The notes: generated by a model from the letters alone, not told the origin. A DNA stretch of 64,000 nucleotides from Oscillospiraceae bacterium (GCA_017512745.1 JAFWEV010000098.1:62001-126000), one strand, 5' to 3'. Counted from the first letter of the stretch, positions 15,329-24,060 are shown. Translations and numbers: made by a program.

Positions 15329-15651
15329 CGCTGTTTCAACAAATATTGACCATCGCTATATGCGCGATCGGGACAATGACAACCAGATTTCTGCCTTTCA
15401 TTGTGTTTTTCCGGGGCGAAGAGACGCCGAAATATATACAGTATCTCGGAAAAGCACTGCCGGGAGCAATCTTCGGGATGCTCATCGTATACTGCCTTAA
15501 AAACGTATCCGTTCTGACATACAGCTACGGATTGCCGGAGCTTATCGGAATTGCCGTCACTGCAGTGCTGCATATATGGAAGAGAAAGACGCTGCTTTCG
15601 ATCGCAGCGGGAACGGCGGTATATATGCTGCTCATACAATTTGTGTTCTGA
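15325..15651 (+). CDS. azlD: Branched-chain amino acid export subunit, AzlD
   Basis: A 108-residue membrane protein with four predicted helices and the AzlD opening pattern: T-R-F-L-P-F at 18-23, then P-K-Y-I-Q-Y-L-G-K-A-L-P at about 34-45. It partners AzlC, with which it is translationally coupled (ATGA overlap). It is followed by a terminator shared with the convergent acyl-CoA synthetase gene. No Lrp-type regulator is adjacent. Confidence 0.87.
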   Translation: MTLFQQILTIAICAIGTMTTRFLPFIVFFRGEETPKYIQYLGKALPGAIFGMLIVYCLKNVSVLTYSYGLPELIGIAVTAVLHIWKRKTLLSIAAGTAVYMLLIQFVF

Positions 15652-15657
15652 AAAAAA

Positions 15658-15683
15658 CAGACCCGGTCTTCTGACCGGGTCTG
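15658..15683. terminator. Bidirectional intrinsic terminator
   Basis: CAGACCCGGTC (15658-15668), TTCT loop, GACCGGGTCTG (15673-15683), with A7 on the left; it ends azlCD and the leftward synthetase gene. Confidence 0.88.
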
Positions 15684-15688
15684 ATCAT

Positions 15689-17416
15689 TTATGCCTGAGT
15701 CTGCTGTTTCGGCTTTTCAAGTTCCTCCTCTTCGAGGACCCTGTATGCGACCTTGCCGACAAGAGTTTTGGGAAGTTCGTCTCTGAACTCAATCTCTCTC
15801 GGAAGTTCATATTTTGCAATATGCTTTCTGCAGTATGCCATTATCTGTTCTTTCGTGTCATCGTTTGCGGGAATGCCGGGTTTCAGCATGATGAAGGCCT
15901 TGACCGCCTGCATCCTGTAGCTGTCAGGGACGCCTATGATACAGCTCATCTGAACAAGATCGTTGGCGTCGATGATGTTTTCCAGTTGCGCGGGATAGAT
16001 ATTATAGCCGGAACTAATGATCATCCTCTTGGCGCGGCCTTTGAAATAGATGAAGCCCTCTTCGTCCATATATCCGAGATCGCCTGTGTATACCCAGGTC
16101 AGTCCGTCCGCGTGTTTTCTCAACGTGTGGGCGGACTCTTCGGGGTTGTCCATATACTCTTTCATGACTGTCGGACCCGCGAGAAGGATCTCCCCCTCTT
16201 CTCCGTAGGGTAATTCTTCTTCTGTATCTGGCTTGACGATCTTTATATATGTATCCGGGAACGGGATACCGATACTTCCTTCCTTAGCCATATGCGGCGG
16301 CGTAAGGCAGCATGCTGTAACTGTTTCTGTCGTTCCGTATCCTTCGCGTACCTTGATTGAGGAATTGTGGTCTGCAAGGAAAGAATCGAGTTTCTTTTTA
16401 AGTTCGATGGAAAGGGAATCTCCGCCTGAGAAAACTCCCTTGAGGCAGCTGAGATCCGCTTTCTCCATGGACGGCAGTCTCAGAAGAGCTTCAAACAGTG
16501 TCGGGACCCCGGCTATGAAGTTGCACTTGTATTTTGTGATCAGCTTTGCGTAACTCTTCGGGGTGAATCTTGGTACGAGAACGCATCTTCCCGCGCCGGC
16601 AAGCATGGAGTGTATGCATACTCCCAGACCGAAACCGTGGAAAAGAGGCATTGCGGAGAGCATCTTGTCGCCCGGAACATACATAGGGTTCGTTGCGACT
16701 ATCTGCTGGGCAAGTGCGTTGAAATTGAGATTCGTGAGAACGATCCCCTTCGTGGTCCCCGTGGTGCCGCCGGAGTAGAGTATAACGGCGGGGTCGTCCG
16801 CTTTGCGTTCCACCCTGTAATTGTAGAAGCAGTGCTTAGAGAGATTCATAAATTCTCTCCACCTTATGACAGGGGCGTCAGCCGGGATCTTCTCGATCTT
16901 TCTGCCCTCGGTCAGCATATACCCTGCTTTGATGGGCGGGGACAGTTCATCTTTTACGCTGGCGATAATTATGTTGACGACTCCTGTGTTTTCGCGTATG
17001 CGCTCGAATTTGTGGTAGAACTGGTCGAGAGTGATAGCGGTGACACTCTTTGACATGTTTAGATAGTTCTCGATCTCTTTCTCAGCCGAGAGAGGGTGGA
17101 TCATATTAGCCACGGCACCGACGAGATTGACCGCATAGAGCATATATATGGCCTGCGGACAGTTGGGCATGGCGATGGTGACTCTGTCATCAGCCCTGAT
17201 CCCGATCGTTTTCAGAGCCTTGGCGCAGCGGTGGATCTCCTCGACAAAATGCTTGTATGTCGTGGATTTTCCCATAAAATCAAAAGCTATAAAATTCGGA
17301 TGTTCTTCAGAGACTTTTTCAACCGCCTCAAACATGCTTCCCTGAAAATAATCGAGGTGTGCGGGAACATCACCCATAAAAGGCAGCCAGGGGGCTCTGG
17401 TGACAATACTGTCCAT
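15689..17416 (-). CDS. AMP-dependent acyl-CoA synthetase/ligase
   Basis: A 575-residue ANL-superfamily enzyme that activates a carboxylic acid to an acyl-adenylate and then to acyl-CoA. It has the P-loop motif Y-S-G-G-T-T-G-T-T-K-G near 215-225, Y-G-T-T-E-T near 350-355, the Y-T-G-D-L-G-Y motif near 450, the hinge G-R-A-K-R-M-I-I and the C-terminal Lys in T-L-V-G-K-V. Long or medium-chain fatty acids or aromatic acids are possible. It is monocistronic; ACTCCTAGG precedes its ATG on the minus strand. Confidence 0.86.
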   Translation of the reverse strand: MDSIVTRAPWLPFMGDVPAHLDYFQGSMFEAVEKVSEEHPNFIAFDFMGKSTTYKHFVEEIHRCAKALKTIGIRADDRVTIAMPNCPQAIYMLYAVNLVGAVANMIHPLSAEKEIENYLNMSKSVTAITLDQFYHKFERIRENTGVVNIIIASVKDELSPPIKAGYMLTEGRKIEKIPADAPVIRWREFMNLSKHCFYNYRVERKADDPAVILYSGGTTGTTKGIVLTNLNFNALAQQIVATNPMYVPGDKMLSAMPLFHGFGLGVCIHSMLAGAGRCVLVPRFTPKSYAKLITKYKCNFIAGVPTLFEALLRLPSMEKADLSCLKGVFSGGDSLSIELKKKLDSFLADHNSSIKVREGYGTTETVTACCLTPPHMAKEGSIGIPFPDTYIKIVKPDTEEELPYGEEGEILLAGPTVMKEYMDNPEESAHTLRKHADGLTWVYTGDLGYMDEEGFIYFKGRAKRMIISSGYNIYPAQLENIIDANDLVQMSCIIGVPDSYRMQAVKAFIMLKPGIPANDDTKEQIMAYCRKHIAKYELPREIEFRDELPKTLVGKVAYRVLEEEELEKPKQQTQA

Positions 17417-17520
17417 GTGTTTTCCAACTCCTAGGTGAAATAGAATGACTATCTGTCATCCTCAACCTGTTAATAATACATTTGTGAAGAGAGAGAGTCA
17501 ATTTGTACCTCTTCTGGACC

Positions 17521-17549
17521 TTGACACCTGTCAGGCATTGTCTTATAGT
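17521..17549 (+). promoter_or_regulatory. Predicted promoter of the thiamine uptake operon
   Basis: Perfect TTGACA at 17521-17526, 17-base spacer, TATAGT at 17544-17549, directly upstream of the TPP aptamer. Confidence 0.75.
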
Positions 17550-17554
17550 TGAAT

Positions 17555-17632
17555 CTGTCCCGGGGCGTCGAAAGACTGAGAAGATTACCCGTTGTATCTG
17601 ATCTGAGTAATGTCAGCGTAGAAAGAGACAAT
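17555..17632 (+). ncRNA. TPP riboswitch aptamer (THI element)
   Basis: The segment carries the conserved TPP-aptamer signatures in order: GGGGCGTC, ACTGAGA (17574-17580), TACCCGTTG (17586-17594), CTGATCTGAGTAATG (17598-17612) and CAGCGTAG. The end segments TGTC (17556) and GACA (17627) can close P1. It precedes YkoF-YkoE-YkoD-YkoC, a known target of TPP control. Confidence 0.93.
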
Positions 17633-17652
17633 GTGATAAAAACCCATTTGTG

Positions 17653-17687
17653 AGACTTCCGGGAACAATAATGGAGGTCTTATTTTT
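17653..17687 (+). promoter_or_regulatory. Expression platform: hairpin that covers the ribosome site of ykoF
   Basis: AGACTTCC (17653-17660) pairs with GGAGGTCT (17673-17680) with one G-U pair. The GGAGG in the 3' arm is the ribosome site of the gene at 17688, and TTATTTTT follows. The hairpin could stop translation, terminate transcription, or do both when TPP is bound. Confidence 0.65.
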
Positions 17688-18320
17688 ATGTCAGAAAAGA
17701 AGTATGTAACGTACGGAGATTCCTGCAGCTGCGGATGCGGAGCGCCCGAAGGCGCGAAGCAGATAACAGGATGCAGATTCAGCCTCTCTGAGATGAGCGA
17801 CCGGTATATCGAATATATACTCGGCGCCATCGAAAAAACAGACACGTCCAAGGTCTGGTCGAGCACAGGTAAGCTGTCGACCATATACAGGGGAAAGCAG
17901 ATCCATGTCGAGGACGCGGTCAAAGCCTGCTTTATAAACGCATTCCATGAAGGCGTGCATATGACGATGGAATGTACATTCTCCAAGGGGTGCCCCGGAG
18001 ATATCGAGGGAGATTCATATCTCGCGGCGGACGATGTGCTCATGAATGAGCCTGCCATAAAGGATGTCCATTTCCCCGTAGCCTGTAAAATTGCTCTTTA
18101 TCCCATGGGCATACCGGACTACATGAAGTACATAGCAGAGGTCGTGAACCACGCAATAGATCTCGGGATCTATGCGGGAAGCGCTCACTACTGCACAGTG
18201 CTTGAGTGCGATGTGCAGGATCTGTTCGCATATATAAACTATGTGAACGATTACTGCGGAAAGAATCTGAGTCACTATATCTTCGAAGTGACGATGTCCG
18301 TAAACAGCCCGACGAAATAA
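17688..18320 (+). CDS. ykoF: YkoF-family thiamine/hydroxymethylpyrimidine-binding protein
   Basis: A 210-residue soluble protein of the YkoF family, built of two similar ferredoxin-like halves (about 15-100 and 125-205). The first half opens with T-G-C-R-F-S-L-S and the second with V-A-C-K-I-A-L-Y-P-M. B. subtilis YkoF binds thiamine and HMP. Here it is the first gene behind a TPP riboswitch and is followed after 10 bases by YkoE, so it likely hands pyrimidine or thiamine to or from the importer. The very Cys-rich N-terminus (C-S-C-G-C-G, about 10-15) is notable. Confidence 0.85.
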   Translation: MSEKKYVTYGDSCSCGCGAPEGAKQITGCRFSLSEMSDRYIEYILGAIEKTDTSKVWSSTGKLSTIYRGKQIHVEDAVKACFINAFHEGVHMTMECTFSKGCPGDIEGDSYLAADDVLMNEPAIKDVHFPVACKIALYPMGIPDYMKYIAEVVNHAIDLGIYAGSAHYCTVLECDVQDLFAYINYVNDYCGKNLSHYIFEVTMSVNSPTK

Positions 18321-18330
18321 GGAGAAAAAA

Positions 18331-18921
18331 ATGAACTGGAAACTTAAAGATGTACTTATGATCGCCGTATGTGCGGTCCTCTTCGGCGTTATATTCCTCG
18401 GAGCCACTTATGCGGGAGGAATGTTCTACGGAGTTCTTGCCCCGGTCGGAATGGCTTCACTCGGATACGAGCCGTTCTACGGCATATATTTCCTCGGCGG
18501 AGCTTTTGCTCTTTATGTTATGAGGAAGCCCGGGACCGGTATAATCGCCGAGATCCTTGCGGCAATAATCGAGACTCTTCTCGGCAACTTCTTCGGACCG
18601 ATCATCATCCTGTCTGGCCTTGTTCAGGGACTCGGATTCGAACTCGTCATAGCTCTTAAAAAGTACAAAAAATGGGATATCGTGACGCTCATAGAGGCGT
18701 CGATCTGCTGTTCCATAATGACGCTCATCTATAATCTTATAGTCAGCGGATACAACAAGATCGCGGTCCCCGTGCTGCTGCTCATGCTTGCTGTGAGGAT
18801 CGTAAGCGCTATCGTATTCGATGCATTCATCAACAAGGCTGTTGGAGACAGGCTCGCCAAAGCAGGTGTTCTCAACGGCTATGAGATAAGCAGAGGACTC
18901 AACGACGATCCAGAGGACTGA
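18331..18921 (+). CDS. ykoE: YkoE, substrate-specific membrane subunit of an ECF-type thiamine/HMP importer
   Basis: A 196-residue integral membrane protein with five or six helices, matching YkoE, the S component of the YkoEDC importer. The N-terminus L-K-D-V-L-M-I-A-V is typical of S components. It lies between ykoF and ykoD in the TPP-controlled operon. Substrate is HMP, thiamine or a breakdown product; the window's thiN gene fits thiamine being salvaged. Confidence 0.87.
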   Translation: MNWKLKDVLMIAVCAVLFGVIFLGATYAGGMFYGVLAPVGMASLGYEPFYGIYFLGGAFALYVMRKPGTGIIAEILAAIIETLLGNFFGPIIILSGLVQGLGFELVIALKKYKKWDIVTLIEASICCSIMTLIYNLIVSGYNKIAVPVLLLMLAVRIVSAIVFDAFINKAVGDRLAKAGVLNGYEISRGLNDDPED

Positions 18922-18922
18922 T

Positions 18923-20362
18923 ATGCGACCGGTACCGGCACTTGAAGTCAGGCATCTGACGTTCAGGTATTATGAAAACGGAAAGAAAAATATAGTGGAT
19001 GACCTGTCTCTCACCGTAGAGGCGGGCTCCACTACTGTTATATTGGGAAACAGCGGATGCGGGAAGAGCACCTTTGCTTCGGTGTGCGCAGGTCTGTATC
19101 CCGAGAACGGCGGTTTCCTTGAATCGGGAGAGATCGAACTGTTCGGGAAGCCGCTCAGCAGCCTCGGTCACAGGGAACGGAGCGGATACTACGCGCTGAT
19201 GTTCCAGAATCCGGATCTTCAGTTCTGTATGAACACCCTCAGAAAGGAACTGATATTCTGCCTTGAGAATATCTGTACTCCTCCGGAGGACATGGAGCCG
19301 CAGATAGAAAGAGTTGCATCGGATCTCAAAGTATCCGATCTTTTGGACAGAAAATTCAGCACGATGTCCGGCGGAGAAAAACAGAAAGCCTCGCTCTGCT
19401 GTCTCATTGCGCTCGGAAGCAGGTGCATAGTGCTGGATGAAGCGCTTGCAAATATCGACAGAGAATCCGCATACGATATTCTGGAGATGCTGAAAAAATA
19501 CAGCGCGGGCGGCGGTACGATAATAGCCATAGACCATTTGCCGCAGCTCTGGAAAGGTCTCGCCACCAGATACATTCTCATGGGTGACGGATGTCGGATA
19601 ATCGAGGACAATATCAGGCCTGAGGAGTTTGACAATTATAAAGAACTTCTCCGGTCCGAAGGCGTCTGGGGCGAGTATTCCGGGAAAGCACATACGAGAG
19701 ACGGTGAAACTGGATTCGCGATAAGTCTTAAGGATTTCAGCGTGAGAAAAGACCCGAAAGACAAAATGAGCGAATATCTTATAAAGAGCTCCGGTGTGGG
19801 ATTCCGGAAAGGCAGAATGACAGCCCTTCTCGGGAAAAGCGGAATAGGAAAAACGACAACTTTCCTGAGCATCCTGAAACAGCATCCCTATGAGGGAAAG
19901 ATAGAAATAGACGGCAGGGATCTCAGGGCGATAAAGGAGAGGGAGCTTTTTAAGACTGTCGGTATCGTGTTCCAGAATCCGGCTGATCAGTTCATAACAC
20001 AGAAAGTGGCTGATGAAGTCATGGCCGGCGCGTCGAAGACACTGACAGAGGATGAGATAGAAAAGTATCTCGCCGACTACGGATTGATAAAGAAGGAAAA
20101 ATATTCCCCATATATGCTGAGCCAGGGACAGCAGCGCAGACTTGCGGTGCTCTCTGTACTGCTCGGCGACCAGAAGATCCTTCTGTTGGACGAACCGACT
20201 TACGGACAGGATCTGAGCTCGACGGAAGCGATCATGCGGCAGCTTGAAGAGAAAGTCGACAGGGATCACTTTACCGTCCTATTTATCACCCACGATAGGG
20301 AACTCGCAGAAAAGTGGGCGGATGACATTGTGAGAATAGAGGACGGCGGATTCGTGTCATGA
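18923..20362 (+). CDS. ykoD: YkoD, duplicated ABC ATPase of the ECF importer
   Basis: A 479-residue cytoplasmic ATPase with two complete nucleotide-binding domains. Domain 1 (about 5-235): Walker A G-N-S-G-C-G-K-S near 39-46, signature M-S-G-G-E-K-Q near 148-154. Domain 2 (about 255-475): Walker A G-K-S-G-I-G-K-T, signature L-S-Q-G-Q-Q-R and Walker B L-L-L-D-E-P-T. The first domain has a weaker Walker B (I-V-L-D-E-A-L-A). It energises YkoE together with YkoC. It starts one base after the ykoE stop. Confidence 0.88.
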   Translation: MRPVPALEVRHLTFRYYENGKKNIVDDLSLTVEAGSTTVILGNSGCGKSTFASVCAGLYPENGGFLESGEIELFGKPLSSLGHRERSGYYALMFQNPDLQFCMNTLRKELIFCLENICTPPEDMEPQIERVASDLKVSDLLDRKFSTMSGGEKQKASLCCLIALGSRCIVLDEALANIDRESAYDILEMLKKYSAGGGTIIAIDHLPQLWKGLATRYILMGDGCRIIEDNIRPEEFDNYKELLRSEGVWGEYSGKAHTRDGETGFAISLKDFSVRKDPKDKMSEYLIKSSGVGFRKGRMTALLGKSGIGKTTTFLSILKQHPYEGKIEIDGRDLRAIKERELFKTVGIVFQNPADQFITQKVADEVMAGASKTLTEDEIEKYLADYGLIKKEKYSPYMLSQGQQRRLAVLSVLLGDQKILLLDEPTYGQDLSSTEAIMRQLEEKVDRDHFTVLFITHDRELAEKWADDIVRIEDGGFVS

Positions 20363-21108
20363 GCAGAATAAAAGTGGAAAAACTTAATCCGTCGGTCAAA
20401 GCGATAACTGTGCTCCTCGCTGCCATACTGATATCCTTTCAGTACATAACTGTACTCAATACGGCGATATTCGTCATGTCTCTGCTGGTGCTGCTGTTCT
20501 TCTCGAACGCCAAACCGAAGCGGTTCATTGCAATATTCATTCCGGCGCTTATTGCGGCGTTCGGTATATTCCTGCTGGGACTGTATTATGCCAGGGGCAA
20601 TACTACTGTTACGGAAAGTCTGGGCTCACTGTCGACAGATCCGTATGCGGTCAGAGCGGCCATGATGAACAACCTGTCGACGGCGCTGCAGCTGTCGACA
20701 AGGCTCCTTGCGTATGCGGGACTCGGTATAATGTTTGCGCTGACTACAGACGGCGAAGAGTTTATATCCAGCCTTGTCCATCAGTGTGGTCTGAGTCCGA
20801 AATTCGCATACGGAATAATAGCGGCGGTAAATCTCATGCCGAAGATGCTCGACGAGCTTAAAACCGTCAAACTGGCGTTTAAGGCAAGGGGGATAAAGGC
20901 TGGAACGCTGTCTCCCAAAGTGCTGTTTACAATGCTTGTAAACAGTATCAGGTGGTCTGAAAGCCTCGCCCTTGCGATGGAATCCAAAGGATTTACAGGC
21001 GACAGGAACAGAACTTATTACTCCGTCACAAAGGTGCGCTGGTACGATATAGCGTGTTCTGCCGTATTGCTCGGGGGAATTGTGGCGGGAATGATCTTAT
21101 TGAGATAA
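20359..21108 (+). CDS. ykoC: YkoC, transmembrane coupling subunit (ECF T component)
   Basis: A 249-residue membrane protein of the CbiQ/EcfT group with about five helices and the coupling motifs K-A-R-G-I-K and E-S-K-G-F-T-G (variants of A-R-G), which dock onto the ATPase dimer. It overlaps ykoD by four bases and ends the operon. The tail R-W-Y-D-I-A-C-S leads into the last helix. Confidence 0.87.
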   Translation: MSRIKVEKLNPSVKAITVLLAAILISFQYITVLNTAIFVMSLLVLLFFSNAKPKRFIAIFIPALIAAFGIFLLGLYYARGNTTVTESLGSLSTDPYAVRAAMMNNLSTALQLSTRLLAYAGLGIMFALTTDGEEFISSLVHQCGLSPKFAYGIIAAVNLMPKMLDELKTVKLAFKARGIKAGTLSPKVLFTMLVNSIRWSESLALAMESKGFTGDRNRTYYSVTKVRWYDIACSAVLLGGIVAGMILLR

Positions 21109-21180
21109 GATAGTTAAAGAATCGCTTACCGCGACAGCCTGCGGTGTTCTGAATATATTGTCAGAAGAGGAGGCGGCATC

Positions 21181-21678
21181 ATGGATTTAAGGCCGTTTGA
21201 AGGCAAACATGTCAGAGTTACGGACAAATTCGGAAGCGTATATGAGGGCATATGCTACCATAACAGCGCCGATTACGATGAGCATGAATTCGGTGTGAAT
21301 GAAGAAGCTATTCAGTTCCCGGGTCTGGTAATCTGGAAAAGTCTGATCGTCAGTGTCGAAAGTCTGGAAGATGTCGACGGACCGTACGGGCATTTTTCCG
21401 CTCCCTTCGGAGAGGTAGAAGAGTCGGCATTTCAGGAAGGCCCCAGTCTCATCGATGAACTGCTCTTCTGTGAGGAAGACGAGACGGTGATGAGAATGCT
21501 TAACTGTATTGAAGATCATTTCTGTATTCGCGGCGAACCTCTTCCGGAATGGAAGGACGAACTGGCAAGCCTGCTGAAACAGCTTCCGTCGTTCACTGAA
21601 GATAACGCCATACTCGAAAAGGCCGACTCGCTTGCAGAAACGCTGACCGGTGGGGAAGCGCCGGACAAAAAGGCCTGA
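21181..21678 (+). CDS. Hypothetical protein with Sm/LSM-like N-terminal domain
   Basis: A 165-residue acidic soluble protein with AAGAGGAGGCGG before its ATG. Residues about 5-60 (G-K-H-V-R-V-T-D-x3-G-S-V-Y-E-G-I then E-E-A-I-Q-F) look like the small SH3/Sm-type barrel found in many clostridial hypothetical proteins. The C-terminal half is helical and acidic with no motif I know. It lies between ykoC and the suf promoter and ends in a strong terminator, so it may be the last gene of the thiamine operon or stand alone. Function unknown. Confidence 0.55.
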   Translation: MDLRPFEGKHVRVTDKFGSVYEGICYHNSADYDEHEFGVNEEAIQFPGLVIWKSLIVSVESLEDVDGPYGHFSAPFGEVEESAFQEGPSLIDELLFCEEDETVMRMLNCIEDHFCIRGEPLPEWKDELASLLKQLPSFTEDNAILEKADSLAETLTGGEAPDKKA

Positions 21679-21699
21679 AACAACAGATAACAATTTGCG

Positions 21700-21750
21700 G
21701 CATCTGTGTGATCCGGACATTCCGCTTCGGATCATGCGGATGCTTTTTTC
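21700..21750 (+). terminator. Intrinsic terminator before the suf operon
   Basis: GCATC / GATGC and TGATCCG / CGGATCA segments form a long interrupted stem between 21700 and 21743, followed by T6. Confidence 0.85.
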
Positions 21751-21807
21751 TGCGGATGCCTGCACGGGTCACTTATTCGGGTGACCGGGCATTTTCTGCG
21801 GAAGCAG

Positions 21808-21835
21808 TTGATAATTTTTGCGGTAATTGTATAAT
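21808..21835 (+). promoter_or_regulatory. Predicted promoter of the suf operon
   Basis: TTGATA at 21808-21813, 16-base spacer, perfect TATAAT at 21830-21835; start near 21842, inside the dyad described next. Confidence 0.75.
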
Positions 21836-21838
21836 GTG

Positions 21839-21869
21839 ATTAAATCCTACTAAATAAGTGGGAATTAAT
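21839..21869. promoter_or_regulatory. 31-bp dyad at the suf start site, candidate Rrf2/IscR-type operator
   Basis: The two 13-base arms ATTAAATCCTACT and AGTGGGAATTAAT are inverted copies of one another with two mismatches, separated by AAATA. The site covers the predicted start site, so a bound protein would block the promoter. Iron-sulfur cluster-sensing Rrf2 regulators (IscR group) use dyads of this size; no rrf2 gene is in the window. Confidence 0.6.
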
Positions 21870-21891
21870 TACTGATACAGGGCGGAAGATT

Positions 21892-22644
21892 ATGGAAGAG
21901 AAATTACTAGTTATAAAAAACCTCAGGTCCGGACTGGAAGATAAGGAAATACTGAAAGGGATAGATCTTGAGATAGGAAAAGGGGAGACTCATGTGATCA
22001 TGGGTCCGAACGGAGCCGGCAAATCGACGCTCGGCAACGTTATCATGGGGAATCCCGTATATACTGTCACCGCGGGGACTGCCGAATACTGCGGGGAAGA
22101 TCTTTTTGAGATGTCGGTAAGCGAGAGAGCCAAGAAGGGAATATTCATGTCGTTCCAGAATCCGATTGAAGTTCCCGGGATATCTCTTGAAAACTTTCTG
22201 AGATCGGCGTCGGAAGAGGTCACGGGCGAACGGGTCAGAATATGGCCGTTCCACAAGGAGATAGAAAAGAATCTCGGCATTCTCGATATGGACGGCGCAT
22301 ATGCGGACAGAGACCTCAACGTGGGGTTTTCCGGCGGAGAAAAGAAAAAGGCGGAGATACTCCAGCTCATGATGCTGAAACCGAAACTTGCGATACTCGA
22401 CGAGACCGACTCGGGTCTGGACGTCGACGCGGTCAAGACCGTATCGGGAGGGATCAGGGAATATCAGAAGGATGCGGACGCCTCGCTTCTTATAATCACC
22501 CACAACGCAGCGATCCTCGAGTCGCTCAGAGTGGACAAAGTCCATGTGATAGTGGACGGAAGAATAGTGGAAACGAAAGGCCCTGAACTCATTGACGAAA
22601 TAGTCAAAGACGGATTTGCAAAGTACGAAGAGCAGGGAGAGTAA
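21892..22644 (+). CDS. sufC: Fe-S cluster assembly ATPase SufC
   Basis: A 250-residue ABC-type ATPase of the SufBCD scaffold. Walker A G-P-N-G-A-G-K-S (about 39-46), Q-loop F-Q-N-P-I-E-V-P-G, signature F-S-G-G-E-K-K-K and Walker B L-A-I-L-D-E-T-D-S-G-L-D are all present; the E-T-D-S-G-L-D form is specific to SufC. It is first of five genes in the order sufC-B-D-S-U, the usual layout in anaerobic Bacillota. Confidence 0.95.
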   Translation: MEEKLLVIKNLRSGLEDKEILKGIDLEIGKGETHVIMGPNGAGKSTLGNVIMGNPVYTVTAGTAEYCGEDLFEMSVSERAKKGIFMSFQNPIEVPGISLENFLRSASEEVTGERVRIWPFHKEIEKNLGILDMDGAYADRDLNVGFSGGEKKKAEILQLMMLKPKLAILDETDSGLDVDAVKTVSGGIREYQKDADASLLIITHNAAILESLRVDKVHVIVDGRIVETKGPELIDEIVKDGFAKYEEQGE

Positions 22645-22647
22645 GCA

Positions 22648-24060
22648 GTGAAAGACGAAAAGACGGTCATAGAGGACGTCAACCGCGAATTCTATGATTT
22701 CAGGTTCGAAGAGGGCGACGATGTATTCAGGGTCAGCGAAGGGCTGACCGAAGCGATAGTGTCTGAGATATCAAGGGAAAAGAACGATCCGGACTGGATG
22801 AGAGAATTCAGACTGAGGTCGCTTGAAATATACAAGAGGACCGATATGCCGGACTGGGGGCCTCCGATCGACGGGCTCAATATGGACAATATAGTCACAT
22901 ATGTAAGACCGAATGCCGGAATGAAGGCCAGCTGGGAAGACGTTCCCGACGATATAAAGACAACATTCGAGAGACTGGGCATACCCGAAGCGGAGAGGAA
23001 GTCCCTTGCCGGGGTGGGAGCCCAGTATGACTCCGAACTCGTATACCACAACGTCAAAAAAGAAGTTGCCGAGAAAGGCGTCATCTATACGGATATTGAG
23101 AGCGCGCTCCACGGGGAATACGGTGAGATGATAAGAGCTCATTTCATGAAGCTGGTTCCGCCGCAGGATCACAAATTTGCTGCGCTGCACGGTGCGGTCT
23201 GGTCCGGAGGATCTTTCGTATATGTTCCCAGAGGAGTATCCGTTGAGATCCCTCTGCAGTCGTACTTCAGACTAAATGCGCCCGGGGCAGGGCAGTTTGA
23301 GCATACGCTCATCATCGTTGATGAAGGGGCGGATCTTCACTTTATAGAGGGGTGCTCCGCGCCTAAATACAATGTGGCAAATCTGCATGCGGGCTGCGTG
23401 GAGCTGTTCGTGGGCAGAAATGCGAGGCTCAGATATTCCACCATAGAGAACTGGTCGAAGAACATGTACAACCTCAATACCAAGAGGGCTCTAGTGGAAG
23501 AGGGCGGAAAGATAGAGTGGGTGTCCGGATCGTTCGGATCGCATACTTCATATCTCTATCCCATGAGCATACTGAACGGTAGAGGCGCAAGAAGCGAATT
23601 CACCGGAATAACATTCGCCGGCCACGGACAGAATCTGGATACAGGGTGCAAGATCGTGCACAACGCACCCGAGACGTCATCCTATGTAAATACAAGGTCC
23701 ATCTCAAAGAGCGGCGGGATCAGCACGTTCAGAAGTTCCGTAGTTGTCAACAAAAACGCGGAGAATTCGAAGTCTTCCGTGTCATGCCAGTCGCTGATGG
23801 TGGATTCCGAGTCGAGATCCGACACGATCCCCGCAATGGACATAAAGACCGACAAGGCGGATATAGGACATGAGGCGAAGATCGGAAGGATCAGCGACGA
23901 CGCGGTGTTCTATCTCATGAGCAGAGGCCTTTCCGAAGAGAATGCGAAGGCGCTCATAGTCAGTGGCTTTGCCGAGAATGTTTCCAAGGAGCTGCCGCTT
24001 GAATATGCCGTTGAGATGAACAACCTTATACGCATTGAGATGAAGGGAGCGATCGGCTGA
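22648..24060 (+). CDS. sufB: Fe-S cluster scaffold protein SufB
   Basis: A 470-residue SufB, the scaffold on which [4Fe-4S] clusters form with SufC and SufD. It starts at GTG 22648, three bases after sufC, behind GGGAGAG. The N-terminal region has W-M-R-E-F-R-L-R-S-L-E and the family core G-x-G-A-Q-Y-D-S-E; the C-terminal beta-helix has G-H-E-A-K-I-G-R-I-S-D, a hallmark of SufB. The stop overlaps the sufD start (TGATG). Confidence 0.95.
   Translation: MKDEKTVIEDVNREFYDFRFEEGDDVFRVSEGLTEAIVSEISREKNDPDWMREFRLRSLEIYKRTDMPDWGPPIDGLNMDNIVTYVRPNAGMKASWEDVPDDIKTTFERLGIPEAERKSLAGVGAQYDSELVYHNVKKEVAEKGVIYTDIESALHGEYGEMIRAHFMKLVPPQDHKFAALHGAVWSGGSFVYVPRGVSVEIPLQSYFRLNAPGAGQFEHTLIIVDEGADLHFIEGCSAPKYNVANLHAGCVELFVGRNARLRYSTIENWSKNMYNLNTKRALVEEGGKIEWVSGSFGSHTSYLYPMSILNGRGARSEFTGITFAGHGQNLDTGCKIVHNAPETSSYVNTRSISKSGGISTFRSSVVVNKNAENSKSSVSCQSLMVDSESRSDTIPAMDIKTDKADIGHEAKIGRISDDAVFYLMSRGLSEENAKALIVSGFAENVSKELPLEYAVEMNNLIRIEMKGAIG

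Noticed and set aside
18899-20269. 456-codon open frame on the minus strand
   Set aside because: It lies opposite the clear ykoD gene, has no ribosome site or recognisable family, and has shadow-like composition.
23636-23643. Further TGGATACA copy
   Set aside because: It is inside the sufB coding region, without the extended TGAT part; a chance match of an 8-mer is expected about twice in this window.
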